23,269 nucleotides of DNA from CAYFUF01 sp964394795 (lineage in GTDB: Bacteria > Bacillota > Clostridia > Tissierellales > Peptoniphilaceae). Position 1 is the first letter of the stretch, and each line of letters starts with the position of its first letter. The stretch is from positions 1-23,269 of the forward strand of contig CAYMYX010000026.1 of NCBI GenBank assembly GCA_964394795.1, read 5' to 3'. Below, in pieces: positions 14,971-22,664 of this stretch. The notes below the pieces were generated by a model. That model was not told the origin of the DNA and searched no databases. It saw only the letters and a list, made by a program, of their open reading frames with translations. The position numbers and the translations under genes were made by a program.

Positions 14971-16797
14971 CTATTCGACCGTAACAGATTTCGCTAAATT
15001 ACGGGGCTTATCAATATCACAACCCTTGACTTTTGCAATGTGATAAGCGAAAAGTTGCAAGGGTACTATCTCCACCGCTGGTGCGAGTAGAGGATCGCCG
15101 GCTGGTACGAAGAGGACATCATCTGACTCCGCGAATATCTTGCGGTTACCTTCGATAGCTACAGCCAACACCTTAGCTCCTCTGGCCTTGACCTGCTGGA
15201 CTGCACTCATCATCTTGTCAAATAGGCTCTCCTGACATGCGAGGGCTACCACCGGCCGCCCCTGGTCAATAAGGGCAATCGTGCCGTGCTTCAGCTCCCC
15301 TGCGGCGTATGCTTCCGAGTGAATATAGCTGATTTCCTTAAGCTTTAGAGACCCCTCTAGACTGACCGCATAGTCAAGACCCCGTCCAATGAAGAAGAGT
15401 GAGTTGTTGTCATAGTACGTCGAAGCCAAGTCCGCTACATGGGGATTCAGGTCTATGGCCCTCTGGATTGCAGCAGGTATTCCTCGCACGCCCTCTACTA
15501 AGGCGGCGTAACGGTCTGCCGAAAGATTGCCCAACTTATCTGCCGCCCAAATAGCGAACATATTTAGTACGGCTACCTGTGTCGTGTAACCCTTGGTGGT
15601 GGCAACAGCAATTTCCGGTCCCGCATGGGTGTAGATGACGTGGTCAGCTAGCTTCGCGACGGCAGACCCAACTACGTTAACTATAGCTAAGGTTTTTGCT
15701 CCTCGTTCTTTGCATTCCTTTAGTGCCGCGATGGTATCCGCCGTCTCACCGGATTGGGACAGAACCAAGAGTAGCGTGTGCTCGTCTATGATGGGGTCGC
15801 TGTAGCGCAACTCGCTGGCGAGTTCTGCCGTGACAGGGACTCGGCATAAGGCTTCGATGACATCACTGCCTACACAACCAGCGTAGTAGGCAGAACCGCA
15901 TGCGGTAATTACTATGCGCTTAATGCTCCGAAGCTCCTCTTCTGTCATGTCGAAATCGTCTAGAGAGATTCTTCCATCGCGTATGCGAGGTTCTACAGTC
16001 TGGCTAACCGCTCTAGGTTGTTCCATAATTTCCTTGAGCATAAAGTGGTCATAGCCGCCCTTTTCGGCAGCCTCCATGTCCCAGGCAATTCGGGACACTT
16101 CCTTGTGCAGCTCCTGCCCTGTGCTATCCCAGACGGTGACATGCTCAGGTGACAACTCGGCTAATTCGCCGTCTTCAAGATAGATTACGCTTTTCGTGTG
16201 GGAGATGAGCGCCGTTACATCGGAAGCAAACCAGTTTTCGTCAACACCTAGCCCTAAAATGAGGGGACTGGCTTCTCGGAAGGCATAGAGTGTACCAGGT
16301 GCGTCGACGTAAATTACGCCTAGTGCATAGGATCCCTCTAGCCGAGCTACGGCGTGTAAAACTGCCTTTTTGGGGTCACCGTTATTGTATTTGCAAAGGA
16401 GATGCGCGATGACTTCTGTATCCGTTTGGCTAGCAAACTCGTAACCCTCATCGATAAGTTCATCCCGAAGCTGGGCGTAGTTTTCTACAATGCCATTATG
16501 TACTACGGCGAAGCGGCCGTCTGAGGAAATATGGGGATGGGCGTTTTCACTAGTGGGCGCTCCATGGGTAGCCCAACGGGTGTGGGCAATCCCGCAGGTA
16601 CCCGGCATATCTGCTCCGTCGTTGGTGAGACGGACCAGGTTCTCCACGAGACCGGACGTTTTCTCAAGATAGATGGCTTCACTACCTTGTACAGCTACGC
16701 CCGCGGAGTCATAACCCCTATACTCTAGCTTTTTAAGGCCTTCGAGTAACAGTGGGGCGGCTTGTCGTTGACCGGTAAATCCGATTATTCCGCACAT
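14971..16797 (-). CDS. glmS: Glutamine--fructose-6-phosphate aminotransferase (isomerizing)
   Basis: A 608-residue GlmS, the usual length. It converts fructose-6-phosphate and glutamine to glucosamine-6-phosphate, the first step to UDP-GlcNAc for peptidoglycan. The mature protein starts with the catalytic Cys2 (MCGIIGFTG); the glutaminase domain continues with LEYRGYDSAG, THTRWATHG-type HTRWATHG and HNGIVENY to about residue 230. Two SIS domains follow (ITACGSAYYAGCVG, SQSGETADT, then FIGRGLDYAVSLEGSLKLKEISYIHSEAY), and the protein ends with the PRNLAKSVTVE tail. The start at 16797 is fixed by Cys2 chemistry and by AAGGAG upstream; the reading from 16890 would bury the nucleophile. No glmS ribozyme signature is seen upstream. 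Confidence 0.97.
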   Translation of the reverse strand: MCGIIGFTGQRQAAPLLLEGLKKLEYRGYDSAGVAVQGSEAIYLEKTSGLVENLVRLTNDGADMPGTCGIAHTRWATHGAPTSENAHPHISSDGRFAVVHNGIVENYAQLRDELIDEGYEFASQTDTEVIAHLLCKYNNGDPKKAVLHAVARLEGSYALGVIYVDAPGTLYAFREASPLILGLGVDENWFASDVTALISHTKSVIYLEDGELAELSPEHVTVWDSTGQELHKEVSRIAWDMEAAEKGGYDHFMLKEIMEQPRAVSQTVEPRIRDGRISLDDFDMTEEELRSIKRIVITACGSAYYAGCVGSDVIEALCRVPVTAELASELRYSDPIIDEHTLLLVLSQSGETADTIAALKECKERGAKTLAIVNVVGSAVAKLADHVIYTHAGPEIAVATTKGYTTQVAVLNMFAIWAADKLGNLSADRYAALVEGVRGIPAAIQRAIDLNPHVADLASTYYDNNSLFFIGRGLDYAVSLEGSLKLKEISYIHSEAYAAGELKHGTIALIDQGRPVVALACQESLFDKMMSAVQQVKARGAKVLAVAIEGNRKIFAESDDVLFVPAGDPLLAPAVEIVPLQLFAYHIAKVKGCDIDKPRNLAKSVTVE

Positions 16798-16838
16798 GCA
16801 TTTATTCTCCTTAGATTCTAATTTTTCCGCCAACGCCG

Positions 16839-16902
16839 CAACCGTTATTACCCTCTTAGCGACAACGTGCTTGGAAATACATAAATCCATCGACAGATTT
16901 CC
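16839..16902 (-). promoter_or_regulatory. glmS 5' leader with mutually exclusive inverted repeats
   Basis: On the minus strand CCATCGA pairs with TCGATGG (7 bp, 15-base loop), while the overlapping ATACAT..AAATC pairs with GATTT-ATGTAT (11 bp with a 3-base bulge). Both cannot form together because they share bases. This is the layout of a switching leader, but no known riboswitch class is recognised. Confidence 0.3.
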
Positions 16903-16963
16903 AATGTATCGATGGGTGCTCTACTTGGTCATGCTGAGATTCTTATCAGCAAAATCAAAAAGT

Positions 16964-16995
16964 GCCGAAAACCTGCTATAAAGAAGGTTTTCGGC
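16964..16995 (-). terminator. Intrinsic terminator downstream of tRNA-Arg
   Basis: Perfect 11-bp stem GCCGAAAACCT / AGGTTTTCGGC with a 10-base loop, followed on the minus strand by ACTTTTTGATTTTG. It ends the tRNA transcript about 12 bases after the tRNA. Confidence 0.88.
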
Positions 16996-17007
16996 CTTTA
17001 GATTACC

Positions 17008-17080
17008 GTTGCAAGAAGGATTCGAACCCTCGGCCTTCCCCTTAGGAGGGGGACGCTCTATCCACCTGAGCTATTGCAAC
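17008..17080 (-). tRNA. tRNA-Arg (anticodon CCU)
   Basis: Minus strand cloverleaf: acceptor GTTGCAA pairs with TTGCAAC at the 3' end. D-arm GCTCAGGTGGATAGAGC. Anticodon arm TCCCC-CTCCTAA-GGGGA places CCT at positions 34-36, reading the AGG codon. T-arm GAGGG-TTCGAAT-CCTTC. The 3' CCA is not encoded (ATGAT-like sequence GGTAATC follows). It is followed at once by a strong terminator and preceded by dacA and a hairpin. Confidence 0.95.
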
Positions 17081-17091
17081 ATAGGAGAGGC

Positions 17092-17118
17092 AGGAGGGTG
17101 GCCAAAGGTAACCCTCCT
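17092..17118 (-). other. Hairpin between dacA and tRNA-Arg
   Basis: AGGAGGGT / ACCCTCCT, an 8-bp GC-rich stem with an 11-base loop. On the minus strand no U-tract follows (GCCTCTCC), so it may be a processing site or 3' stabiliser for dacA mRNA rather than a clean terminator. Confidence 0.5.
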
Positions 17119-17146
17119 AACCTAATTTTGTTTATCTATTTATCGA

Positions 17147-18376
17147 CTACTGAAAGAGCTGAACCAGGAAACCGAAGAAGGATTCGAAGGCTCTCTGCAA
17201 ACGAACAGACCATGAGGCTACGGTAGTTTCGTTATGAGCCACGATGTCAATCTTTTTGATGGGTTCTTCATTTTGGTAAATGTAGATGGATCCAAAGATT
17301 TGGTCAGCTTCTGTTGGCGCTTTCACATCATCATAGATTTCGTAACGAATGTCAGCTATGGTGTTGGCGTAGGTAATTGTTGAAAAACTTTCTGCCGGAT
17401 AGAGTACAACAGAACCTTCATTGGCTGTTGGTATCTCATAGCGACTTACTGGAATGTTGGAATCAACAAGCTGCTGCTCAGAGAAAGACCCGGCTGCGAA
17501 GTCGACGAGTTCTTTGGTCGTTCTCCACCTTTGGTCAGAATCATCTGCCCCAATGACGATGGTAATAACGTCAAAATTAGCACTGGCATTGGTTTGGGCA
17601 AGATCAAACACACCGGTGAAGCCGTAACCTGCCTCGTTAGTGGTACCCGTTTTTAAGCCTAGCATGCCGGGAATTCCATCCATATACCGCTTGATGGTAG
17701 AGTCCACGACGTATTCTCTCTCCCGTTCCTCGATAACACGGATGTGCACATAATCTAACGTCTCAGGGTATTTTTCAATAACAATACGGGTGAGGTCAAA
17801 TAAGTCTCTAGCTGACATGGAGTTCATCGAACCGTCTAAAGCGGTGTAGCCTGAGGCGTTGACATAGGTAGATTCGAAGAGGCCTAGTTCGACTGCCTCT
17901 TGGTTCATCCGCTGAACGAAGGCTTCCTCTGTGCCGGATAGGTGTTCGGCAAGTGCTACGGCAGCATCGTTACCCGATACTACCATAAGTGCGGTAAGGA
18001 GGTCGTTAACGCTTTTTTGCATGCCGACTTCCAAGCCGTAGTTGGAGGATTCCCAGTTATTGTAGTAGGCTGCCGATTCTGAGATGGTGACCATATCGCT
18101 TCCGGCAATCTCACCGTTGGCGATTGCCTCCTTGATGATGTAGTAGGTCATAATCTTTGACATGGAGGCTACGCCATAGGATTCATCGATTCCCTTTTCC
18201 AAGAGAATCTTCCCGGTGGTTGGCTCGCCGATAAGCATCGTGGGCACCTCATCAAAGAAGGTAAAATGTTGTTCAAGACCCGGTAACTCCGTATCTTCTG
18301 CCATGACCGGTGATAATGGCTGCATGACGAGCAGAAGCGATAAGATGAATAAGAATATTCTTGAAGACTTTTTCAT
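17147..18376 (-). CDS. dacA: D-alanyl-D-alanine carboxypeptidase (S11 family, PBP5/DacA-like)
   Basis: A 409-residue secreted serine carboxypeptidase that trims the terminal D-Ala of peptidoglycan stem peptides. Signal peptide at about 1-26 (KKSSR, a hydrophobic core, then VMA-ED). The S11 active-site motifs are all present: SMSK at 71-74, SGN at 134-136 and KTG at 242-244. The C-terminal third is the beta-rich PBP5-type domain, and the last ~20 residues (VRLQRAFESFFGFLVQLFQ) form the amphipathic helix that anchors such enzymes to the outer face of the membrane. The start at 18376 overlaps the upstream stop as ATGA, with GGGAGGAAA before it, so translation is coupled to the AadE-like gene. 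Confidence 0.93.
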   Translation of the reverse strand: MKKSSRIFLFILSLLLVMQPLSPVMAEDTELPGLEQHFTFFDEVPTMLIGEPTTGKILLEKGIDESYGVASMSKIMTYYIIKEAIANGEIAGSDMVTISESAAYYNNWESSNYGLEVGMQKSVNDLLTALMVVSGNDAAVALAEHLSGTEEAFVQRMNQEAVELGLFESTYVNASGYTALDGSMNSMSARDLFDLTRIVIEKYPETLDYVHIRVIEEREREYVVDSTIKRYMDGIPGMLGLKTGTTNEAGYGFTGVFDLAQTNASANFDVITIVIGADDSDQRWRTTKELVDFAAGSFSEQQLVDSNIPVSRYEIPTANEGSVVLYPAESFSTITYANTIADIRYEIYDDVKAPTEADQIFGSIYIYQNEEPIKKIDIVAHNETTVASWSVRLQRAFESFFGFLVQLFQ

Positions 18377-19200
18377 CGGCTTTCCTCCCATAGGTTCCGG
18401 AATAATTTTAAGAGGTGGACGTCCATTTCTTTCGGATACTCCACTTGTAGTTTTTCTGCTAAGGCAAGGCCCATGCGGCGGAAGAGGACGCAGGACTTAA
18501 AGACGCCGTCCCAAAGATCTTTCTTGGTGGTGCGGACATAGGTGTCGCGGAGGTACTCGTAGTCTTCATCCTTAAGGTAGGCATTGAGGTTGACACGATC
18601 CTGTCCCGGATTCAACGTGTACTCACTCTCTGCGGATACTGAACTTTCAACCATGGACATAAGCGGTTTTCTGGCTCGGGCAAAGGCAATCTGGGCAGCT
18701 AGGAGATTATCGTGATTGAGGTACATGACCACATCGGTGATCTCCGTGAAGAAGGAATCACAGTAGTATAGAAACTGTTCATCACTAGGTTTCTTGATTC
18801 GTCTGCTTAAGTCAGTAGGCTTCTTCCTTGCCCCATACTTATTGTCCTTGTCTAGGACGATTTCACAGAGCGTATCTTTTTCCAGGATTTCGTCCATCTT
18901 TTCTGGGGTCACCAAGCAGATATTAAATCTGGTGCCGTCTTCAAAAAGCAAGCGAATAAATGGCTTGTCATTTCGAATGTAGCGGGAATCTTGAAGAATG
19001 GGTCCTAGATCCAAATCAGCCCAACTTATTTGGTCCAAGAAAAGGTCCGGTTCACTAACCGCGACCACCCACTCGTAGATTTCATCCTTATTCTGAACTG
19101 CAGCATTATTCACCCGATTACCGGTCAGAACAACTGTCTTTATTCGATTTTGATTGCTTGCCCAGGTGACAAATGCGGATGTCTTTCCCTTATCTACCAT
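18373..19200 (-). CDS. Degenerate aminoglycoside 6-adenylyltransferase (ANT(6)/AadE-like) protein
   Basis: A 275-residue protein that follows the streptomycin adenylyltransferase family along its length: VVLTGNRVN for the GSRAN motif, FNICLVTPEKMDEIL for the IDLTL...ELDxYL strand, VLDKDNKYG, PTDLSRRIKKPS, and the C-terminal KDLWDGVFKSCVLFRRMG helices. The catalytic carboxylates are mostly lost: the DYD pair aligns with Ile41-Tyr42-Glu43, and the third Asp with Asn93. The Ser of GSR is Asn28. Antibiotic modification is therefore unlikely; it may be a nucleotide- or ligand-binding pseudoenzyme. The start at 19200 follows GGAGGGTTATC; the upstream reading from 19257 runs over the promoter. It shares its stop with the dacA start (ATGA). 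Confidence 0.7.
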   Translation of the reverse strand: MVDKGKTSAFVTWASNQNRIKTVVLTGNRVNNAAVQNKDEIYEWVVAVSEPDLFLDQISWADLDLGPILQDSRYIRNDKPFIRLLFEDGTRFNICLVTPEKMDEILEKDTLCEIVLDKDNKYGARKKPTDLSRRIKKPSDEQFLYYCDSFFTEITDVVMYLNHDNLLAAQIAFARARKPLMSMVESSVSAESEYTLNPGQDRVNLNAYLKDEDYEYLRDTYVRTTKKDLWDGVFKSCVLFRRMGLALAEKLQVEYPKEMDVHLLKLFRNLWEESR

Positions 19201-19228
19201 GATAACCCTCCATCTAACTATTAAGTAT

Positions 19229-19257
19229 ACTATATCTTTAACGGGTTTTGTCTTCAA
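19229..19257 (-). promoter_or_regulatory. Promoter of the AadE-like/dacA operon
   Basis: The minus strand shows TTGAAG (19252-19257), a 17-base spacer and TATAGT (19229-19234), 28 bases upstream of the ATG; both boxes are close to consensus. Confidence 0.7.
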
Positions 19258-19279
19258 TAGTGAATAATTGTAAAGAAAA

Positions 19280-19312
19280 AAGCCGACTCGCTTAAGATTG
19301 AGGAGTCGGCTT
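19280..19312 (-). terminator. Intrinsic terminator of the pyrophosphatase gene
   Basis: Stem AAGCCGACTC / GAGTCGGCTT (10 bp) with a 13-base loop, followed on the minus strand by TTTTCTTT. It lies 15 bases past the hppA stop. Confidence 0.88.
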
Positions 19313-19327
19313 CGTTAACCTGTCAGA

Positions 19328-21337
19328 TTAGATAAATAAAGGAATGAAAATCAAGGAGACGGTGGTCATCAACTTGATAAGGATATTGATGGATGGACCG
19401 GAGGTATCCTTAAAAGGGTCACCTACGGTATCACCGGTAACGGCTGCTTTGTGCGCTTCACTACCTTTGCCTCCATGGGCTCCACTCTCGATAAACTTCT
19501 TCGCGTTATCCCAAGCACCGCCGGAGTTGGACATGAACATGGCCATCAAAACACCGGTGACCAAGGCCCCAACAAGGAGGCCGCCTAAAGCTTCTGCGCC
19601 GAGGACAACGCCTACGACTACAGGTGACGCTACAGCAAGCAGACCGGGAAGGACCATCTTCTTCAGCGAAGCATCTGTGGAGATAGAAATACATCTCTCG
19701 TAGTCCGGATCTGATGTGCCTGCTAGAATGCCAGGATCAGATTTGAACTGACGGCGAACTTCTTGGACCATCGCGTTGGCTGCGTCGCCTACCGCCGTCA
19801 TGGTCAAAGCGGAGAATAGGAAAGGCAACATACCGCCGAGGAAAGCGCCGGCGATGACCAATGGTTGGGTGATGTCCAATCCATCAAGACCTGCAGCTTG
19901 AGTGAAGGAGGCGAATAGAGATAGGGAGGTCAATGCGGCTGAGCCGATAGCAAATCCCTTACCGATAGCTGCGGTGGTGTTACCAACAGAGTCTAATTGG
20001 TCAGTAATTTCTCTGACGTTGTCAGGAAGGTTGCTCATCTCAGCAATGCCGCCTGCATTATCTGCAACTGGGCCATAAGCGTCGACCGCGATGGTAATCG
20101 CGCATGTGCCGAGCATACCTAAAGCTGCGATGGCGATACCGTATAGGCCGGAGAGGCCTTCTGCCAATACTTGCCCAGGCATGTTGAAACCATCCATGGA
20201 GAAGAAGGAGACGATTACGCCGATGGCAATGAAGACCATAGGAGCGGCTGTAGAGTTCATACCGACGGATAGACCGGCGATGATGTTCGTTGCGTGTCCC
20301 GTTTCAGACTCTTTCGCAATCTTACGGACAAAGGGGAAACTTTCAGAGGTGTAGATTTCGGTAACTTTAGAAATTAAGAGACCGACGAGTACACCGACGA
20401 CGACCGGAATAAAGGGCATTGGATTGCCGAAGATAATCAAGCTCATGATTAGGGTTCCTGCGATCATGGCCAAACTTGAAATCAAAGTTCCGCGATTCAG
20501 AGACTTTTGAGGGTCTCCACTGCCTCTGACGGAAAGGATTCCCACGATGGAAGCCCCAATGCCGACAAAAATAAGGGCAAAGGCAAATTGAACACCTTGA
20601 AGGTTGAAGGCTAAAGCACCTAGAGTGAAAGCGGATAGAATGGAACCGACATAAGACTCGAATAAATCAGCGCCCATGCCCGCGACGTCACCAACGTTGT
20701 CACCAACGTTATCTGCAATAACCGCTGGGTTACGTGGGTCATCCTCGGGGATGCCCGCTTCGACTTTACCGACAAGATCGGCTCCGACGTCTGCTGCTTT
20801 AGTGTAAATACCGCCACCAACACGAGCAAACAAGGCAACGAAGGATGCACCAAGACTGTAACCGGTTAGGATAGCAACATTCTCAAACAGCAAGTAGAAG
20901 ATACTCATCCCGATAGCGCCTAGACCGACAACGACCAAGCCCATAACTGACCCGGATGAGAAAGCCACTTGGAGAGCATGATTCATTCCACCAGTTCTAG
21001 CTTGCTCAGCTGTGCGAACATTGGCGTTGGTAGCAGAGTTCATTCCAATCAGACCTGCAACCATGGAACTTAGTGCTCCAAATAAAAAAGCAATGGCCGT
21101 TAACCACCCATTGTCACCAATCGCAAAACCTATAACTAAAAACAGAACCACGATAAGTACGGCTATAATCGTGTACTCACGCCTTAGAAAGGCATAAGCA
21201 CCTTTTTGGATGCGGCGCGCTAAGGACCGCATAGTTTCATTGCCGGCTGGTAGCCTGGTGATAGATAGTAGCTTTTGAAAAGCTAGTACAATCGCAGCTA
21301 CGCCGACGGCAATGGCTATGATACCAAACAATAGCAT
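19328..21337 (-). CDS. hppA: Membrane-bound ion-pumping pyrophosphatase (K+-dependent type)
   Basis: A 669-residue integral membrane protein with about 16 helices, which couples hydrolysis of pyrophosphate to export of Na+ or H+. Substrate-site motifs are intact: DVGADLVGKVE at 183-193, the Asp-rich block at 198-217 (EDDPRNPAVIADN, then VGDNVGD) and DAYGPVADNAGG near 419-430. GNTTAA at 452-457, with Ala456 and Gly459 instead of the Lys/Thr of K+-independent enzymes, indicates K+ dependence. The helix-6 Glu lies in GADLFES, the position found in Na+-pumping enzymes such as that of Thermotoga, rather than one turn later as in plant H+ pumps; the ion is still an inference. GAGGAGGAAG precedes the ATG. 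It stands alone, with its own promoter and terminator. Confidence 0.95.
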   Translation of the reverse strand: MLLFGIIAIAVGVAAIVLAFQKLLSITRLPAGNETMRSLARRIQKGAYAFLRREYTIIAVLIVVLFLVIGFAIGDNGWLTAIAFLFGALSSMVAGLIGMNSATNANVRTAEQARTGGMNHALQVAFSSGSVMGLVVVGLGAIGMSIFYLLFENVAILTGYSLGASFVALFARVGGGIYTKAADVGADLVGKVEAGIPEDDPRNPAVIADNVGDNVGDVAGMGADLFESYVGSILSAFTLGALAFNLQGVQFAFALIFVGIGASIVGILSVRGSGDPQKSLNRGTLISSLAMIAGTLIMSLIIFGNPMPFIPVVVGVLVGLLISKVTEIYTSESFPFVRKIAKESETGHATNIIAGLSVGMNSTAAPMVFIAIGVIVSFFSMDGFNMPGQVLAEGLSGLYGIAIAALGMLGTCAITIAVDAYGPVADNAGGIAEMSNLPDNVREITDQLDSVGNTTAAIGKGFAIGSAALTSLSLFASFTQAAGLDGLDITQPLVIAGAFLGGMLPFLFSALTMTAVGDAANAMVQEVRRQFKSDPGILAGTSDPDYERCISISTDASLKKMVLPGLLAVASPVVVGVVLGAEALGGLLVGALVTGVLMAMFMSNSGGAWDNAKKFIESGAHGGKGSEAHKAAVTGDTVGDPFKDTSGPSINILIKLMTTVSLIFIPLFI

Positions 21338-21376
21338 TTTCTTCCTCCTCTTTTTTCAACTGGATTATTTGATACC

Positions 21377-21404
21377 ATTATAGAGGAAACCTGTGAAAAG
21401 TAAA
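21377..21404 (-). promoter_or_regulatory. Probable hppA promoter
   Basis: The minus strand shows TTTACT (21399-21404), 16 bases and a perfect TATAAT (21377-21382), 40 bases upstream of the ATG. Confidence 0.6.
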
Positions 21405-21503
21405 AGGAAATGTTATCCGCAACCCACATGAATGCAATAAATTAATAACTAGTTAAGAATTAGTAGAAATGAATGTGTTCGTACGATTATTTCGGCAACT
21501 GTC

Positions 21504-21532
21504 TTGAGAAAAGTAACCCATTACGGTACAAT
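21504..21532 (+). promoter_or_regulatory. mscL promoter
   Basis: TTGAGA (21504-21509), exactly 17 bases, TACAAT (21527-21532). It diverges from the hppA promoter in the same 259-base intergenic region. Confidence 0.7.
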
Positions 21533-21538
21533 ATGACT

Positions 21539-21557
21539 GGTCTAATTTTGCTAGACC
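21539..21557 (+). other. Leader hairpin of the mscL transcript
   Basis: GGTCTA-ATTTTGC-TAGACC, a 6-bp stem at or near the predicted transcript start, upstream of the ribosome site. It could stabilise the 5' end; no function is shown. Confidence 0.4.
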
Positions 21558-21596
21558 ATTATCTCGAAATTATAGGTTTTATTGAAAGGAAAGTTA

Positions 21597-21992
21597 ATGT
21601 TAAAAGAATTTAAAGAGTTTATTGCTAAGGGTAATGTATTGGATATGGCCGTTGGTCTTGTCATCGGTTCTGCCTTCACCGCTGTGATTACTTCACTCGT
21701 TGAAAACATCATTACGCCATTGCTTGGCTTCTTCTTGAACGGAGTAGATTTCAAGGATTGGACTGTGTCCGTTGGAAACATCAATTTCCAAGTTGGCTTG
21801 TTCATCAATGCCATCATCTCCTTCTTGATCATTGCCTTCGTCATGTTCCTTGTTGTTAAGGCCGCTAACCGCCTTCGCAGAAAAGAGGAAGAAGAAGTTA
21901 CCACGAAGGAATGCCCTTACTGCAAGACTGAGATTGCTCTAGAAGCAACTCGTTGCCCTCACTGCACAAGCGAATTACAAGCTCGCGCATAA
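21597..21992 (+). CDS. mscL: Large-conductance mechanosensitive channel MscL with C-terminal zinc ribbon
   Basis: A 131-residue channel that opens under membrane tension and releases solutes on osmotic downshock. The N-terminal amphipathic helix MLKEFKEFI leads into TM1 (GNVLDMAVGLVIGSAF, the pore-lining helix). A short extracellular loop (GVDFKDWTVSVGNINFQ) and TM2 (LFINAIISFLIIAFVMF) follow. After a charged stretch comes a CxxC-x12-CxxC ribbon (CPYC and CPHC), found in many Gram-positive MscL proteins in place of the simple C-terminal helix bundle. The start at 21597 has AAAGGAAAG upstream; the TTG at 21582 lies inside that site. It has its own promoter and terminator. Confidence 0.96.
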   Translation: MLKEFKEFIAKGNVLDMAVGLVIGSAFTAVITSLVENIITPLLGFFLNGVDFKDWTVSVGNINFQVGLFINAIISFLIIAFVMFLVVKAANRLRRKEEEEVTTKECPYCKTEIALEATRCPHCTSELQARA

Positions 21993-22001
21993 ACCCAAAC
22001 G

Positions 22002-22038
22002 AAACTCCCTCCCACCGATGCTCGGCGAGAGGGAGTTT
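22002..22038. terminator. Terminator between mscL and rnhA (strong for mscL, weaker for rnhA)
   Basis: Stem AAACTCCCTC / GAGGGAGTTT with an inner CCGA/TCGG pairing; the plus strand ends in TTTTTGCTT. On the minus strand it is followed by CGTTTG after TTT, so it may also stop rnhA, which ends 18 bases away. Confidence 0.85.
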
Positions 22039-22055
22039 TTGCTTGCTAATTTTTA

Positions 22056-22664
22056 TCAAGGCGTTTTTCCTAAGCCACAACCTTGCTTGGCCAAAATATC
22101 CGCCTCTTCGTTGTACTTGTCGCCAGAATGTGCGGCTACCTTGACGAACTCCAACTTTATCTTCTTCGATGCTTCTTGTGCGAACCGCTGGTACTTTTGG
22201 GTCAGGTCCAGATTTGCTTTCCACTCCCCTAATGCCCAATGGCGGATGCCAGCATAGTCATAGTGGATGATCATTTCCTTCATCCCCTCTTTGAGGGCCA
22301 TCCTGATGGCTTCTGTCGCAGCCAACACTTCGCCTGCCACGTTCCGGTGGTCGGCATAATCTCCATCGAGAGATCCACAATAGGTTTTCTTCCCAGTCGC
22401 AGTAAAGCTAACAATACCGTAGCCAAAGGTCTTCTTCTCGATGTTATAGGATCCGTCAACATAGACAACCATGACCCCTTCTGGCAAGGATTCTAGGTCA
22501 TGCTTATTGATATACTCCTCATCGCGCACAAATGCCTCGGCCTCTTCACGACTTTCAAACTTCTTAAATTGGGCTCCTTTGAAACCATGGACTTGAGCTT
22601 GGCATTCATCCCAAGTCAAATAGATGCCCGGTTTTTTTCCTTTACGAACGGCATAGAATTTCAT
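22056..22664 (-). CDS. rnhA: Ribonuclease HI with N-terminal hybrid-binding (viroplasmin) domain
   Basis: A 202-residue enzyme that cuts the RNA strand of RNA:DNA hybrids. The N-terminal ~50 residues (KFYAVRKGKKPGIYLTWDEC, then VHGFKGAQFKKF) form the hybrid-binding domain also seen in eukaryotic RNase H1 and Bacillus RnhC-like proteins. The catalytic domain follows: Asp70 (VYVDGS), Glu112 (AGEVLAA), Asp136 (HYDYAG), His179 and Asp189 (NEEADILAK), the full four-acid site. The ATG at 22664 overlaps the amylase stop by one base (TAATG). The ribosome site is weak (GAGATTGAAG), so termination-reinitiation coupling is likely. Confidence 0.93.
   Translation of the reverse strand: MKFYAVRKGKKPGIYLTWDECQAQVHGFKGAQFKKFESREEAEAFVRDEEYINKHDLESLPEGVMVVYVDGSYNIEKKTFGYGIVSFTATGKKTYCGSLDGDYADHRNVAGEVLAATEAIRMALKEGMKEMIIHYDYAGIRHWALGEWKANLDLTQKYQRFAQEASKKIKLEFVKVAAHSGDKYNEEADILAKQGCGLGKTP

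Noticed and set aside
16798..16890. N-terminal 31-residue extension of GlmS
   Set aside because: GlmS needs Cys at residue 2 as its nucleophile, and AAGGAG precedes the ATG at 16797. The extension only reads through the leader.
16798..17000. glmS ribozyme
   Set aside because: The conserved core bases of the ribozyme are not found in the leader on the coding strand.
18373..19200. Aminoglycoside (streptomycin) resistance gene
   Set aside because: Catalytic carboxylates of the ANT(6) active site are substituted; the locus is a chromosomal operon with dacA and has no mobile context.
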